In this document: positions 22,070 through 33,915 of the stretch, piece by piece | Layout of the letters: each line of letters begins with the position of its first letter | Position numbering within the stretch: the stretch's first letter is position 1 | From: Linum tenue | Lineage: Eukaryota; Streptophyta; Magnoliopsida; Malpighiales; Linaceae | Direction: 5' to 3' | NCBI GenBank assembly: GCA_946122785.1 | Contig: CAMGYJ010000008.1 | Span: 7,031,742-7,095,741 of the forward strand | Length of the DNA stretch: 64,000 nucleotides | Translations under genes and position numbers: made by a program | Notes under the pieces: model-generated | What the model was told of the DNA's origin: nothing | The model's database searches: none | What the model saw: only the letters and a program-made list of their open reading frames with translations

Positions 22070-22662
22070 GACCACCCACAGCGTGGCTTGGTTTTGTGGG
22101 AAAAAGGGGAAATGTGACCACAATGTGGGGGGGGAATAGGGGATTAAATGGGTTTTGTGGGTTTAGTGGGTGGGAAAACCCACCAGATGAGACAAATGGT
22201 GGGGGGAAAGGGGAAGAGGTGGGGCCCACTTCAGTTTGTTTTTATTTTATTTTTTTGTTATTATTTTAATGGTTTAGTGTTTGTTTTTAGGGTTTAGTGT
22301 TTATTTGTTTGCTTTTATTTCTTCTTAATTATGTTTATGTTCAACTATCAATGTAACAACTTTCTTGTATAAATTATTGCGATTTCGTCATTAAGACGTT
22401 AATTAGTGATGAAAAAATTATGTCCAAATTAGAAAAAAAATTATATCAAAATGTTCGTATTCATTAATTATCACTAACTATGTAAAAATAATGATCATTA
22501 TATAAAAATAAAGTGTTGAAATCAACTATAAATTGATTTTACGAAAAAAAGTGTTCAACCAATTACCCCTTTTTCCCACACCAACATTGTGACCAAACCC
22601 TCTCATTTTCCCCCTTTTCCCTCTTTTCCCACCTTTCCCACCCTCCCACATTGTGGATGGTC
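22070..22662. mobile_element. PIF/Harbinger-type MITE
   Basis: A 593-bp element flanked by TTA on both sides (22067-22069 and 22663-22665). The termini are GACCACCCACAGCGTGG and, from the right, GACCATCCACAATGTGG. A 3-bp TTA duplication with such ends fits Tourist/Harbinger MITEs. The subterminal parts are rich in runs of G on one side and C on the other; the centre is AT-rich. Confidence 0.75.
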
Positions 22663-22665
22663 TTA

Positions 22666-23485
22666 CTCTCGTCTCTCTTACGCTCGTCCCTTTTTACGGG
22701 ACGGTATTTTAAGTTGTCTATAACGTTAATAGTAATAAATATATAAAAAGTAATTACTTTAAAAATAAATAAATATATAAATAATAGTAAAGTTCACAAT
22801 TTAATTCATTAAATAGGGATATTAAACGTGGTATACCGGTTTATACGTGTTTAGTACGGGATCCATCCAATGAACGGAAAAAAATGAAACGACTTGACAA
22901 TAATACGGATACAGAAGTTTTAAACAGATAAACTACGTACGGGTACATATACGTGTATTAAACGAAGTATTTACTAACTATGGAGACGACAGCAGCGACA
23001 TGCACAGACGGCGATGATGGCGAAATGTACCGCCGGCGATGATAAAAATGGAGGTATGAAGGTTCATTTTCCTATTTTTTGCGATTTCTCCTATTTCAGA
23101 CTTTATTTTAGGGTTTCGAATTTCTATTCCTTTATTTTTCTTATTTATTTTCGGAAATCGATTCGAAACTGAGGTGGGACTCTCAAATCGGCTTCTACTG
23201 CTCTTGATCGGCCCTTTCTAGTTGGAACAGAGGCGACGACGAGCCGTTGCGGTTATTTGACTGAGCCGAGCCGATTTGGTGATCGAGTTCCGGTTTTACC
23301 GGTCGGACTTACCGGCTCGGCTCGGCTTTAATAACACTACTATTTATACTATCATTCCAAGACTCTTCCACCGCCATTAGGAATTCTCTAGGCTGCCCTA
23401 TTAATGAGAGCTACTGAAATATGAGGCTTGCATTATCTTGGGTAGTTGGGGGTAGGATATTTGTTTCTGAAACTACTCCAGCTAG
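22666..23485. other. spacer without a gene
   Basis: Contains an ATG-rich but stop-interrupted stretch around 22980-23060 and AT-rich sequence. No domain or repeat boundary was recognised. Confidence 0.4.
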
Positions 23486-23494
23486 CTTTGTAGA

Positions 23495-24242
23495 AGGGGT
23501 CGGTTAGCATGCTAACCCCTTTGGGGTTGGAAAAATGACACCCTTCTGGGTTATTAAGTACAATTATAAAATTTAATACACACATTAAATACAAATTAGG
23601 AATTAAATGCACCATATTAATTATTTGTTTTTTTTTCAAAACCTACACTAAATACATTCTCTCTCCCTATATCTGATATTTCCTTTTTTAGCAGTCACCG
23701 ACCACCAGGCTTCCTCCGACCGCCACACTTCTCCGGTGAAAATTCCATCGGCAGACTCTCTCTGACCACCTGCAAAAAAAATATACCACTACACTTATAC
23801 ATTGTACCACTGCACTGGTAGCGATATCAGTACCAATGTCATATCTGAGTATCAGTGCAGTGGTACAAATACCAGTACAGTATTACAACATATCAGTGCA
23901 TTGGTATATTTTCGCAGGTGACAAGAGAGAGTTTGTCGGCGGGATTTTACCGACGAAGTGTGGTGATCGAAGGCTGCTGGGAAAGGAAGAATCAGAGATA
24001 GGAGTGACCGAGTGAGAAAGATCAAAGATGAGAGAGGGAATTGTATTTTGTATATGTTTAGATTTTTTTTAAAAAACAAGTAATTAATGTGGTGTATTTA
24101 ATTCTTACTTTGTATTTAATAACAAAACATTTATTATGTCCACCTTCATTAATACTTGTCAATGATTAATGAAAAAATTGACCAATTGAGAAGGGGGTGT
24201 AAAAAACCAGCCCCTTTAAGGGTAGGCATAGACATCCTACCC
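23495..24242. mobile_element. MULE-like non-autonomous element
   Basis: The element is 748 bp long and is flanked by the perfect 9-bp duplication CTTTGTAGA (23486-23494 and 24243-24251). The terminal inverted repeats of about 55 bp are imperfect. They share a GGGT.GG start, a TGC..ACCC block, an AAGGGG-type block and a final TT/AA-ACACCC segment. A 9-bp duplication points to the Mutator superfamily. No transposase was seen. Confidence 0.75.
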
Positions 24243-24279
24243 CTTTGTAGACATGTCGAGAGAGCTATATATATTTTTA

Positions 24280-24433
24280 GGGTTAATATATTTGTATGCA
24301 TGAACTTTTCACATAATAAACATCCTGGCCAATATTTTCGATCTATAACATCATGGCCTGAACTATACACCAAAGTAACGAAATTAGCCAAACCCGAAAA
24401 TTGATCGTTATCTTTAATGGTCAACGCGTTGAG
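24280..24433. mobile_element. partial copy of the MULE-type MITE at 14868
   Basis: Starts GGGTTAATAT and carries the same TTTTCGATCTATAACATC.TGGCC..GAACTATACACCAAA.TAA run and the CAACGCGTTGA block. Only one arm is present, so it is truncated. Confidence 0.65.
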
Positions 24434-25148
24434 AAACCCATTCAACAGAAATTAGCATGTTTGATTCAAGTGTGTTCGACCCAGGCTATTTATAGCACCT
24501 ACTTACTGAAACTAACCATCTCGAAAATGTTCCATCATCAGCGGCTCCGGATAGTATAACAACAGTCTATTTGTTGTTATAGTAACAACGGGGTAAAAAG
24601 GGGAATTAACAAAATAAAATTAAAAAATTAATTTCCAATCCCAGCTGTCCTGTTTCGATCTCCTCTCATCCCCTGTCGTCTGTCGATCTCCTATCATCCC
24701 CGTCGTTCTTCTTTCCTCCGACGTTGGGTCGACAATCCTCCTGACGTTTCTTCTTCCTTCCGGCGTCGGCGCCGATTCAAATGAGTCGCAGCCACTCCTT
24801 CACCCTCTGGTTGGATCTCGGTTCTCCATCTCCCCTGTAGCCGGCTTTCCCTGAAAAATCAAAACATTCTCCCTTGCCGGAGACTCTTCGCCTCCCCGCT
24901 TCTCCACTCCGACAGCGTTCCCAGTCATACACAATCGCGTCCCGATGATCTCCTTCGCCGCCTGGGAGACATGGATTCCACCATTCAGTCAGAGATAGAT
25001 GCCACAACCACATCGTCTTAGGTCTGAACTCTAAGATCGGATGGGCCATGTGCGACGACGACGATTGAGGCAGCGCCTGCGCCTGAGTTGGAATTCGATC
25101 TCTCTTTCCTACGATCCATGGTGACGGTAAAGAGGGGAGAAGAAGGCG

Positions 25149-25420
25149 GCAACGGAGAGAGAGGCGTTCGCTGCGGGATGGTTTGACGAATCCCAAGCTG
25201 GAGTCAAAGGCCTCGTGGATGCAGGGATCGACAAAATCCTCCACATCTTCCATGTCCCTCCCCATCTCGTCGTCGCCAGGCCGCTCGTATCCATCCGACG
25301 GCTTCACCGTCCTGATCATAGCTCTCGGCGGCGGCGCCCAAATTATTGCAGCGGCCAAAAATCAGAAGTAGATCGTGGACGAAATCCAACGCATCATTGT
25401 TGTTCATGTTATTCTGTGGT
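25149..25420 (+). pseudogene. 2-oxoglutarate dioxygenase (ACC-oxidase homolog) first-exon fragment
   Basis: A frame at 25161 encodes EAFAAGWFDESQAGVKGLVDAG, continuing with IDKI..IFHVPP. This is the N-terminal signature of plant '1-aminocyclopropane-1-carboxylate oxidase homolog' dioxygenases (DIOX_N region). The homology then continues in a different frame (GFTV.II.LGGG, then VDEIQR at 25375) after a frameshift and a TAG at 25369. The catalytic His-Asp-His domain is absent. It is a degenerate fragment, not a working gene. Known members of the family are soluble oxidases of specialised metabolism. Confidence 0.5.
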
Positions 25421-25659
25421 TAGGCTTTTTTACTGTTCAATTGGGAGACTCTACTGCACCTCTCTTCAATTTATTTCCTTCACTCAGTTTGTTTGAGCAC
25501 TTTCTCTCTAAGACAATGCCTTATCTGTATACTTCATTGCTTACCTCGTGTTTATGGGGTTCTGGATACCGGATGGGTCCAAGTTTTGACCTAATTATTG
25601 TAGAGCTCAGTATATCAATCGCCTTTTTTGATGTATTTTAGTTTATTATTGTGTTTATG

Positions 25660-26285
25660 ATATGCATTTAGGAGTTATCGGTATGCAAATCACTAGTCTT
25701 TAATAAACACACCAGAAACCTCCTAATGCAGACCATAAACGTGATAAAAAAAAACCACAAAAAAGCAAACCAGAAACCTCCTAATGCATACCACAAATTC
25801 TCTAAAACAAACCAGAAACACCACAAACCAAACCACAAATATTTTGAAAGCGCACCAGAAACCTCAAAATGCAAACCATAAACACGTTAAAACAAACCAA
25901 AAAAACAAACCAGAAACGTCCTGATGCAGACCAAAAATCTACTAAAACAAACTAGAAACCCCACAAAGCAAACCACAGAATTTTAAAAAACACACCAGAA
26001 ACCTCATAATGCAAACCACAAACACGATAAAGCAAACCACAAAAACAAACCAGAAACGTCCTAATGAAGACAAAAATCTATTAAAACAAATCAGAAACCC
26101 CGCAAAGCAAACCACAAATTTTTTGAAAGCAAACCAGAAACTTCTCAATGCAAACCACAAACACGATAAAACAAACCAGAAACTTCTTAATGCAAACCAC
26201 GGAGACGATAAAGCAAACCACAAAAGACATACATAAATATGAGAAACCAAACCATAAATCTCACAATGCAGACCATAACATCCGG
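25660..26285. repeat. imperfect minisatellite (ACCAGAAAC / AAACCACAAA units)
   Basis: A unit of roughly 28-33 bp built from CAAACCAGAAAC, CTCCTAATGCA and ACCACAAA is repeated about twenty times with drift. Open frames on either strand in this stretch are low-complexity artefacts. Confidence 0.75.
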
Positions 26286-26530
26286 TGGTCGTTGACCGTT
26301 GACCGGTCAGCGAAGACCGTTGACCAAACTCCGATGACCGTCAGTTACCAGATTCCGGCGCCGATAGGCATATTCCGGCCCCGATGACTAGATTCCGACG
26401 CCGGTAAGCATATTCCGACCACGGTGAGCATATTCCGGCGACGATGGCATATTCCGATGACAAAATAGCATATTCCGGTGACCCGCGACCATTTTCCGGC
26501 GATCAGTGACAGAATTCCGGCGACCAAAAA
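26286..26530. repeat. minisatellite of CATATTCCGGCGACGATG-like units
   Basis: About ten copies of a unit near 20 bp (ATATTCCGG.GACGATG) follow directly on the preceding minisatellite. It is preceded by GACCGTTGACC repeats. The two arrays together may be the inside of one decayed transposon, but no termini were found. Confidence 0.65.
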
Positions 26531-26932
26531 TTTGGGCCGAAAAAATAAAAAATATTTTTTTTTTATTATTTAAACATATTTTTCATAATGACAATTATAA
26601 CCCTGCTTTGATTTTACACTAGGTCAACTCATCTAATAAAAAGTCATCACAACCCTAGCTTCCTATTGGTTGGAGACTAGTGTTGTTATAGTATCGAGTC
26701 CCATCATCAGCCACAACATGTTTATTGAGAACATAGTGCCTACAGACTTAAACTTGGGTACCTTTTTGGTCTAGATAAACAGTAAGAATCCACATATCAA
26801 TCTTACCAATAATTCAAATCTCACTACCACTTCTGCCATCATCCGCTTATATACGTACTAAGCTGGTGTTCTGTTTCCATGAGCTATAAGGAAACGCCGT
26901 AAGAAAAGAGCATCGATCGATCACAGCTTTAA
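26531..26932. other. spacer downstream of an F-box gene
   Basis: AT-rich; includes the 3' flank of the minus-strand F-box gene. No other feature was recognised. Confidence 0.45.
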
Positions 26933-28183
26933 TTATTTCCAATGAGATAACGGTAGCACCGATGGAACATAGCTTACAACTTGTACAAAGTGGTGGCAAC
27001 CTCCAACCGGTAGAGCATATGTTTGGCCAGTGGTGGGATCCAAGACAAGCAGGCGATCATCACGAGTGACACAAATCACTTTCCCATGTTTCGACAATCC
27101 TCTCGGCCCCATCTGTATACACGGGGAAGGGGAAGGGGAGATGGAGATGGAGATAGAAAACAGCTTGTACCAACACTCTCCCGCAGTACCAAACTGCTGC
27201 AGCACCCATATATCCATCTTCGGTTCTGCATGATCATAGGCACCAACACAATGGTAAATTGCAACGGTCTCGTCCTTCAACATGAACACACAGGGGTGGA
27301 ACCCATTGACAGACATTATACCAACGGCCGCAAGGATTGGCAAGGTTTTGCCAACCTGAAACACTTGGCTGCTCATGTCGAACGAAACGATTGTGATGGT
27401 TTTATGGCATTCAGCATAATCTGCATTCCTTCCTGCCCAAAAACACTTGCCCTTCCCACCACTCAACCTTGCTCGAGGACAGTACTGTGGGAGCTCAAGA
27501 CCGTATAGTCTGAAATGTGGATGTGGCGGCAGTACCATACCAACAGAATCATCGAGTTCCCGCCATGAATCATCCCCCATGCTGCACACATGAATCAGAT
27601 TGAGATAACAACTATCTGCGCGCCTGTATACACGACGAATCCTGACGACTTTGTAATCATTGGTCTGCTGGTCGAACCCAAACCCAGTAGTGGTCCAGGT
27701 CAATCCATACTCAGAAAACGGTAAATGAAGGGGAGGGGGCAACACTTTGATCTCGGAGGTGGCCGGGTTAAACAAAGCGTTAGTATGATCGTCTGCTCCA
27801 GCACAGCCGGCGAAGTAAGCAAGGCAAAGCAAGCCGCCACAGGCGCTCATTATCCACCCGGGATGCTTGTAATTTGGATTCGGCTTCCTAATACCCAGGT
27901 CTACCGGGAAATCTCGACAGGGGATTTCAACTTGGAGAGAATCATATGAGAGGGAACAGTAAATGAATGGGTCCGCAGGCTTAAGCTTGAGCTTGACAAG
28001 TATTTTAGTGTCGTCGCGGCGGTGGTCGTTCTCGACCAAGAATAGGGTTTTGTAAAGGAATTTGGGGTCAGAGAGGAGAGAGTACCATGATTTGCAGACG
28101 CATCGGAAACGCACGAGGCAGAAGATGGGGAGCCTCAGCAAAATTTCGCTCATCAGGTCCTCCGGGAAGAGTCTTCCTTCCAT
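26933..28183 (-). CDS. F-box protein with F-box-associated (FBA) domain
   Basis: A single exon of 416 residues. The F-box spans about residues 5-47 (FPEDLMSEILLRLPIFCLVRFR, CKSWYSLLSDP). The rest is an FBA-type C-terminal region with the usual GLLCLA, LFNPATSEIKVLPPP, GFGFDQQTNDYKVVRI and W.LQQFG motifs. Family members recruit substrates to SCF ubiquitin ligases through Skp1 binding at the F-box; the substrate is unknown. The closest relative in the window is the plus-strand gene at 56549-57871, which shares long motifs. A Ser-Ile/Ser-Pro run near residue 345 is encoded by a (GGAGAT)n/(GGGGAA)n-type microsatellite (27120-27160) and may vary in length. The start at 28183 gives the standard distance to the F-box. 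Confidence 0.9.
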   Translation of the reverse strand: MEGRLFPEDLMSEILLRLPIFCLVRFRCVCKSWYSLLSDPKFLYKTLFLVENDHRRDDTKILVKLKLKPADPFIYCSLSYDSLQVEIPCRDFPVDLGIRKPNPNYKHPGWIMSACGGLLCLAYFAGCAGADDHTNALFNPATSEIKVLPPPLHLPFSEYGLTWTTTGFGFDQQTNDYKVVRIRRVYRRADSCYLNLIHVCSMGDDSWRELDDSVGMVLPPHPHFRLYGLELPQYCPRARLSGGKGKCFWAGRNADYAECHKTITIVSFDMSSQVFQVGKTLPILAAVGIMSVNGFHPCVFMLKDETVAIYHCVGAYDHAEPKMDIWVLQQFGTAGECWYKLFSISISISPSPSPCIQMGPRGLSKHGKVICVTRDDRLLVLDPTTGQTYALPVGGCHHFVQVVSYVPSVLPLSHWK

Positions 28184-30232
28184 AGTATCTGCCGCAGCAC
28201 ATTCTAACAGTCAGTAGGTGGCAGAAATTCAGAGAAGAGTACCGGTATGCTGGGCAAGCAAAGTTAAAGAACGCAAATAAAAGCGCAGTGCAGTCGAAGT
28301 CGAAGTCGATTGTAGAAATAAGTTAATAAATAGTTAAATACAAATTAATTAGTAAAAAAATAATAAACATAAATATTTTATTGATAAAATTCATAGTTTC
28401 CATGACGAATTTTCATGTTCTAAAAGGTTTGTTAATTACATTCTTAGTTTGTACTACAAATCAAACTCTTTTATGTACACAACTTAATAATTATTCACAA
28501 ATTTGTCAATCAACATATTTCGAAGATTTTTCGTGATTAACTTTATATTTGAAAAGATCATTTCATAATTTGTAGTTGCAAGATGTAAAGTAAACACTAA
28601 CCTCCTATAGAAAAGCTAGAATGGAAAGCTGGAAGGGTGGCGACAACATCGATGTGGAAGCTTGAACGAAAACGGGAATCAAGATAGATCTATATTTAAC
28701 AAATACAATGAACTACAAATTAAATGTGAACAATAACTAAAATAAATTAAATGTAAAGAACAAAATTGTTTTTTTTTTCCTTCATTAAATCGATTACATG
28801 TAAGAAGTTGTTGTAGATAAAGTAAAGATAACCAATAATAAAGAATAAATTGCAAGTTTGGTCATTGAGTTTACTAAAATATTTGACATTTACCACTAAA
28901 TTTTTTTATCTCATTCTAGGTCACTAAAATTAGTTCAATAGTTGATCATTATATGAAGGACGTGGCAATTTAAAAATAATTAAAAATAGAAATTATTTTT
29001 TTACAATTTCCACGTCATCATAACACTAAATTAGAAGTAAATGAAAGCGATAAAATAATCATAATCATTTAGAAACCTGTTGATTTTACCATTACAATTA
29101 ACGACGGGTAGTTGTTAACCGATAACTAATACTTTCTTGGTGGTTCGGTTTCAGTTACCTGTACATTGCTTAATGGTTAACTGCTAACAAAATCACCCAT
29201 CTATGACTCCTCGTTGAAGTTGATATAACAAACCTTGCACCCCCAATAGTTTTTGTTTATATGATATTTGTGGATGATGATGATCTTGTGGTATATTTAT
29301 TTGATGTCTTGCTAATTGATACTCGCTATACGGCAGGTTTTGATTTGATAGGCTAAATCAGACGTTTAGTCACTTGTTTACCATTTTGTTTCTTTGTCAA
29401 TAAAAGCCCATAGCTTACTCGTTTATGTTTAGAACAACCCAATATTTGTTTTATTCGTACGGATCATGTGGTGTTTGTTTTAATCAATCTAGGCCCAAGA
29501 GAACTCATAAGATCAGCGCAGCTAATCAAACGCCACATTTCGATTTAGTACTCACAAACACAAGTTATCCTTCCCTCCAAGAGTTTCTGCGATCAAAACA
29601 CTGCCGTGCAAATTAGTCAGCAAGAAACAGAGCAAGAACAGCTAATATACTGCATGAGAAGCTCATCAGAGACGAAAATTGAGATTAATTGATGCGTAAC
29701 TGATTCGCGGAAGACCACTTCCTTAGGTGTTTGATGATAAGTAATTAGTAGATTAGCAATTGAGTTTTGCAGGGGACCTTAGCTTACTGGTATATGGTTG
29801 ATCATGGGTAGGCTGTTGCTGGTGTACTGCAGGTTTATTGTAGTTAAGACAAGTTGCAAGTTGTACTGGATAGTATTGATGAAATGAAGTTTGGTTATTC
29901 ATTGCAAGTCGTATAAAAATTTGTTGGAGAAAAAGAGAGAAGTGAGAATTTTGCAAAAAAAAAAAAAAAAAAAAAAGAGAGAGAGAGAGAGAAGTGATAA
30001 TGAATTTATTTATTTATTTATGACACCTATTTATTTGTTAGAATTTGCAGGTGCAAGGGCCAAGGTGTGTGAGTCCATATATATAAGAAAACCATAACAA
30101 ACACTACTATAAAAAAAAGTATCATTTCTTTGGTGTGCAGATATTTGGTTGTTAGAATTTGTAGGTAGAAGGTGCAGATTATCATTTCTTTCGTAAGCAT
30201 ATATTTGGTTGCTACTTAATTACACAAGACAG
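28184..30232. other. spacer with MITE fragments and a poly-A/GA microsatellite
   Basis: 28860-29050 looks like an eroded MITE (TTGCAAGTTTGGTCATTGAGTTTACT...). 29571-29735 is a duplicated segment. 29955-29990 is an A-run followed by (GA)n. No host gene was recognised. Confidence 0.45.
29571..29735. repeat. duplicated segment, copy 2 (see 20323-20470)
   Basis: Same ordered blocks as 20323-20470, with a small additional AACAGCTAATATACT insert. It lies about 500 bp upstream of the left arm of the RNase T2-like inverted duplication. Confidence 0.7.
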
Positions 30233-30346
30233 CATTTTCCTTTGTTCTATATATACTTGTATACATAGTAGATACATGCATAACCTCTCCACCGCACCAC
30301 AGCCAGTACTAATATTACTACCACCCTCTCTTAGCTTTCTTCCCAC
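30233..30346 (+). promoter_or_regulatory. promoter and 5' leader of the broken RNase T2-like copy A
   Basis: This stretch is the near-perfect inverted match of 46630-46747. It shares CATTTTCCTTTGTTCTATAT, TTGTATACATAGTAG, ATGCATAA..TCTCCACCGCACC and TCTCTTAGCTTTCTTCCCAC. The hAT element inserted right after CTTCCCAC, within three bases of the original start codon. The TATATA-type box lies at about 30248-30255. Confidence 0.7.
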
Positions 30347-31086
30347 TAGGGCTGGACATTCGGTTAGTTCGGTTATAACCGATAACCGAAATGTCGGTTA
30401 TCGGTTAACCGCGCTAAGGAGGAAGGCTACCGATAACCGGCCGAAAGAATCCTTCGGTTAACCGGTAACCGACCAGTCGGTTACCGGTTAGTTGCTCGGT
30501 TAACCGAAGTAACCACAGCGCGTGACAGAGACGATTATAACCGACTAATCGAACCGCTAACCGAACCAACCAGGCCACCTGTGACTTCAAGATCGATACA
30601 AATTGCCTAAAATTAAACGTTCAGCCTTACATTTCTACATCTAAATCACTCCACAAGTCAAGTTTAAATCATTTTTGCATACAAAATAGATTTAAATTCA
30701 CCAAATTAATGTCTCAAATACTAGAACATAAAGTCACAAATTACAAGTCACCACCAATTCATCACTTATCAACCGAAGAAGAACCAACATCTACATAACC
30801 CTTTTCTTTCAGTTGCGGCAAGAGGTGATGACCAACATCATCATATCCATCTTTCTCATACTGTCCCTCCGGCACATTTTCTTCACCCTCCTGCTCATTC
30901 CCATCTGGAATGTTCTGACTTGCATCTGCATTGCCAACATCAATTCTTGCACTTTCCATTCTAGACTGGAAAGTGGTATTAACTAAGTAAGAAAAAAATA
31001 AAACAAATTGTTAGAATATTCATACATTGAATTATGTAGAAAGAAATAGAATTTGTTTACTTCAACAAATAATAATTAAAGGAGTT

Positions 31087-33491
31087 TTAGAACTTACCGC
31101 TTTCCAAATCCATGATCTCTTCATCTTCTTCCCTATCGTCATTATCTCCGGGCCCGGCATCTTTATACTTTATCCAATCCTCCGCACAAATCAATGCCTC
31201 CAACATGATATCACTCAAAGAAGACCTGAATGGACTGAGAATCCGACCGCCACAGCTGAAGGTTGCCTCTGAGGCAACAGAAGAGATGGGAACAGCTAGG
31301 ATATCCTTAGCCATCTCAGCAAGAATCGGATATGTTCCAGAGTGTCGAGACCACCAACTCAAGATGTCAAACTTTGCATCATCACTCTCCTCATTGATGC
31401 CATCAGTTTGACATCTTAAATAGATGTCAAGCTCAGCAGAGCTACCTCCTGTATCCTGCAAAAGTGCTTCCCTTTTCCTCTTCCTAATCCTCTCCTCTAG
31501 CTGCTTAATCCTATCACCACCAGCCGTGCTCTCACCAGTGGTAGGATCAGATGCAGAGTGGGGTGCTTTTGATCCATACTTCCCTTTGTAAACATCAAAT
31601 AGCTTTCGCATTTCCTTCCTAATGCAATCAACCATTTCTCCTCCCTTCACATTCCCATACATCATTGCCAAAACCTCAGACACCAAGTCAAGCTTACTTC
31701 TTGGATCAAGCACACATGCTATATAAATTAAGTGGTTCACCTTCATGTTCTTCTCGTTCACAACAGGTGATTCAAACCAATACTTTTCTACCTTTTCCTC
31801 AACCTTCTCAGCCATCTTTTGGATCTCTTCAAGCGGATCCTTCTTCAATTTCTCAATGATGTCATATACCGTAACAAGCTTCTTGAAGAAGATATGCATA
31901 GTCACATATTTAGTTCCTGTACAATTAGAATAACACAAATTGAAATGGGCAAATCATTAAAAAATTTAAAGATAACAATGCAGTTCAGGAATTTCACTTA
32001 CCAGAGACTAGAAGGGTCAAGTCATTGAAGACTTTCAGATAGTCTCTCAACTTCCTAACCATCTGCCAATCTTGATTAGTAGGAAGCCCACCTCTTGAGT
32101 CCAGATAATCTCTAAGAGAATGATCGTGTGGACTTGAATACAACGTTGTAAACACTGCCTCAAAACTTTCTGCCGACTCTAACATGGTATAGGTGGAGTT
32201 CCACCTGGTCGGTACATCCAAAGACACCAGTTTGGTTGACTCCATATGCAGAAATTCCATGCCATTCTTGAATCGTAATAACCTAGCTGGTGAAGACCTC
32301 ACCCACTTCACACAATCCCGAACTCTGTCCACAGCACCACCAACTACTTTCAGTCCATCTTGTACCACCAGATTAATGATGTGTGCAACACATCGAAACT
32401 GTAGAAACCTCCCATCCATCAAATCACACCCCCACTCCTTTAGCTTCATTACCATGCACTCACTGACAACATCATTTGAAGTTGCATTGTCCATGGTCAT
32501 GCAGAACAGATTCTTCACCTTCCACTCTTCAAGAACTTCTGCAAGCTTCTCTGCAATATCAACTCCCGTATGACTTGTGATGGGAACAAAGGATATCACC
32601 TTCTTCTGCAACTTCCAATCACTTCCAACAAAGTGAGCAGTAACACACATGAAATTCTTGTTGTTATCAGAAGTCCATGTATCCGTCGTGATTGAAACTC
32701 TTCCTTGACTCCTTGATTCAAAAAAATCAATTAAATCCATCTTTTTATCCATAAAGATATGAAAGCAGTCATCTCTTATAGCTTTCCTCCCGGGTATCCT
32801 AAACAGTGGCTGAACTTGGGACATGAATTGCTTAAACCCTTCTCTCTCCACAAAACGAAATGACAATTCATCCATAATGATCATACTGGCTAATGCATAT
32901 CTAGCTTTTCCCTGATCAAACTTCCATAAACCACTTACTTGACCACCTTCTGATGTCTGCAATACTGTCTGATTTTTATTTGCTGCCACCTTAGCCAAAC
33001 AGGAATGCATGTGGTTATTCATTGCAGTGGTCCCATTTTTGTGAGGATGAGCTTTGATTAGAGTATGACAGTGTATGCACTCTCCCATCGGGTAGTTGTT
33101 AACTATCAACTTCTTAAACACCTTCCAACAAGAAGCTTTACCCACCGCCTTCAACCATTTCTCGCAATCAAAAATGTCTCCTGTAGTTGTCTCTGAATCA
33201 GGAGCACCCGTGTCAACAGAAGGGGTCTCGGTAGGAGTCTCGGCAGGTGTACCTGCAGGTGTACTTCCACTATCGATAGGGGCGGGAATAGATGGAGTTG
33301 ATGAAGACGGTTCAGCTTCAGGTGGTTGAACAGGTCGACTTCCTGTACGCCCACCACGACCCCGGGTCTGAACAGGAGCACTCGCACCACCACGACCTCG
33401 AATCGTCGGAGGTCTCCTACCATGAGGAGCAGTAGCAGCAGTAGGGACACCTGGTCCGCCACGTCCACCACGAGGAGCTGGAGGTCTAACC
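31087..33491 (-). CDS. hAT transposase (BED zinc finger, RNase H-like core, hAT dimerisation domain)
   Basis: Two exons are clear, 32002-33491 and 31087-31916, joined by an 85-bp GT-AG intron. The 5' end is not resolved: a splice acceptor at 33491 suggests an earlier exon, and the nested retrotransposon begins about 400 bp further upstream. In order the protein has a Gly/Arg/Pro-rich N-terminus and a BED-like finger (ECIHCHTLIKAHPHK...NNHMHSC). Next comes the core, with TTDTWTSD and TMDNATSND as likely catalytic Asp sites, then the CVAHIINLVVQDGL and RWNSTYTMLE motifs. The C-terminal dimerisation region reads ILAVPISSVASEATFS, GGR.LSPFRSSLS and ALICAEDWIK. A conserved GTAAG just before the final codons hints at a further small 3' exon. 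Both exons are fully open. Confidence 0.85.
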
Positions 33492-33915
33492 CTACAAAAA
33501 CAATTACACAAAGTCACAAATTGAGTTTAACTAAGGCTGAAGTTGGGATCTTTGAGTTACTTGGAACAATCATTTTTCGAGGTCAGTTTAGTTCAATTCT
33601 TGAGGAGTTCTTTCTGTTTATGTGGACAAATATAGCATAAGAGAAAAGGGCAGGGCTCTGATGAACGAAAAAGGGCAGGGCTCTTCATCAATAATTCCCA
33701 GCTTATATCACTACCAAAACTTGAAGTAATGGGAATTGGAAACAGAAGGGTGTAATCAAAATGCTAGATAGCGGCTAGCTACCACACAACAATCAATCAA
33801 AGCCTCCAAGTAGAACCAACTAATGAGAATTGAGAAGCAAGGCTGCGAGCAGAACAATCCTCCAAAATCAAAACAAAAACAAAAAACAAAAAATGAAAAA
33901 AAAACGATTAATTGC

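Noticed and set aside
24777..25358. A 193-codon minus-strand ORF
   Set aside because: No recognisable domain, Arg/Trp/Gly-rich text, and it overlaps a clear dioxygenase-like signature on the plus strand.
25668..26250. Minus-strand ORFs rich in Trp, Phe and Cys
   Set aside because: They are translations of a minisatellite; the repeated WF.L motif simply follows the DNA unit.
30762..30959. 65-codon acidic ORF as a third exon of the hAT transposase
   Set aside because: Splicing from the GTAAG near 31095 to the nearby acceptors does not reach this frame without a stop, so I left it out.
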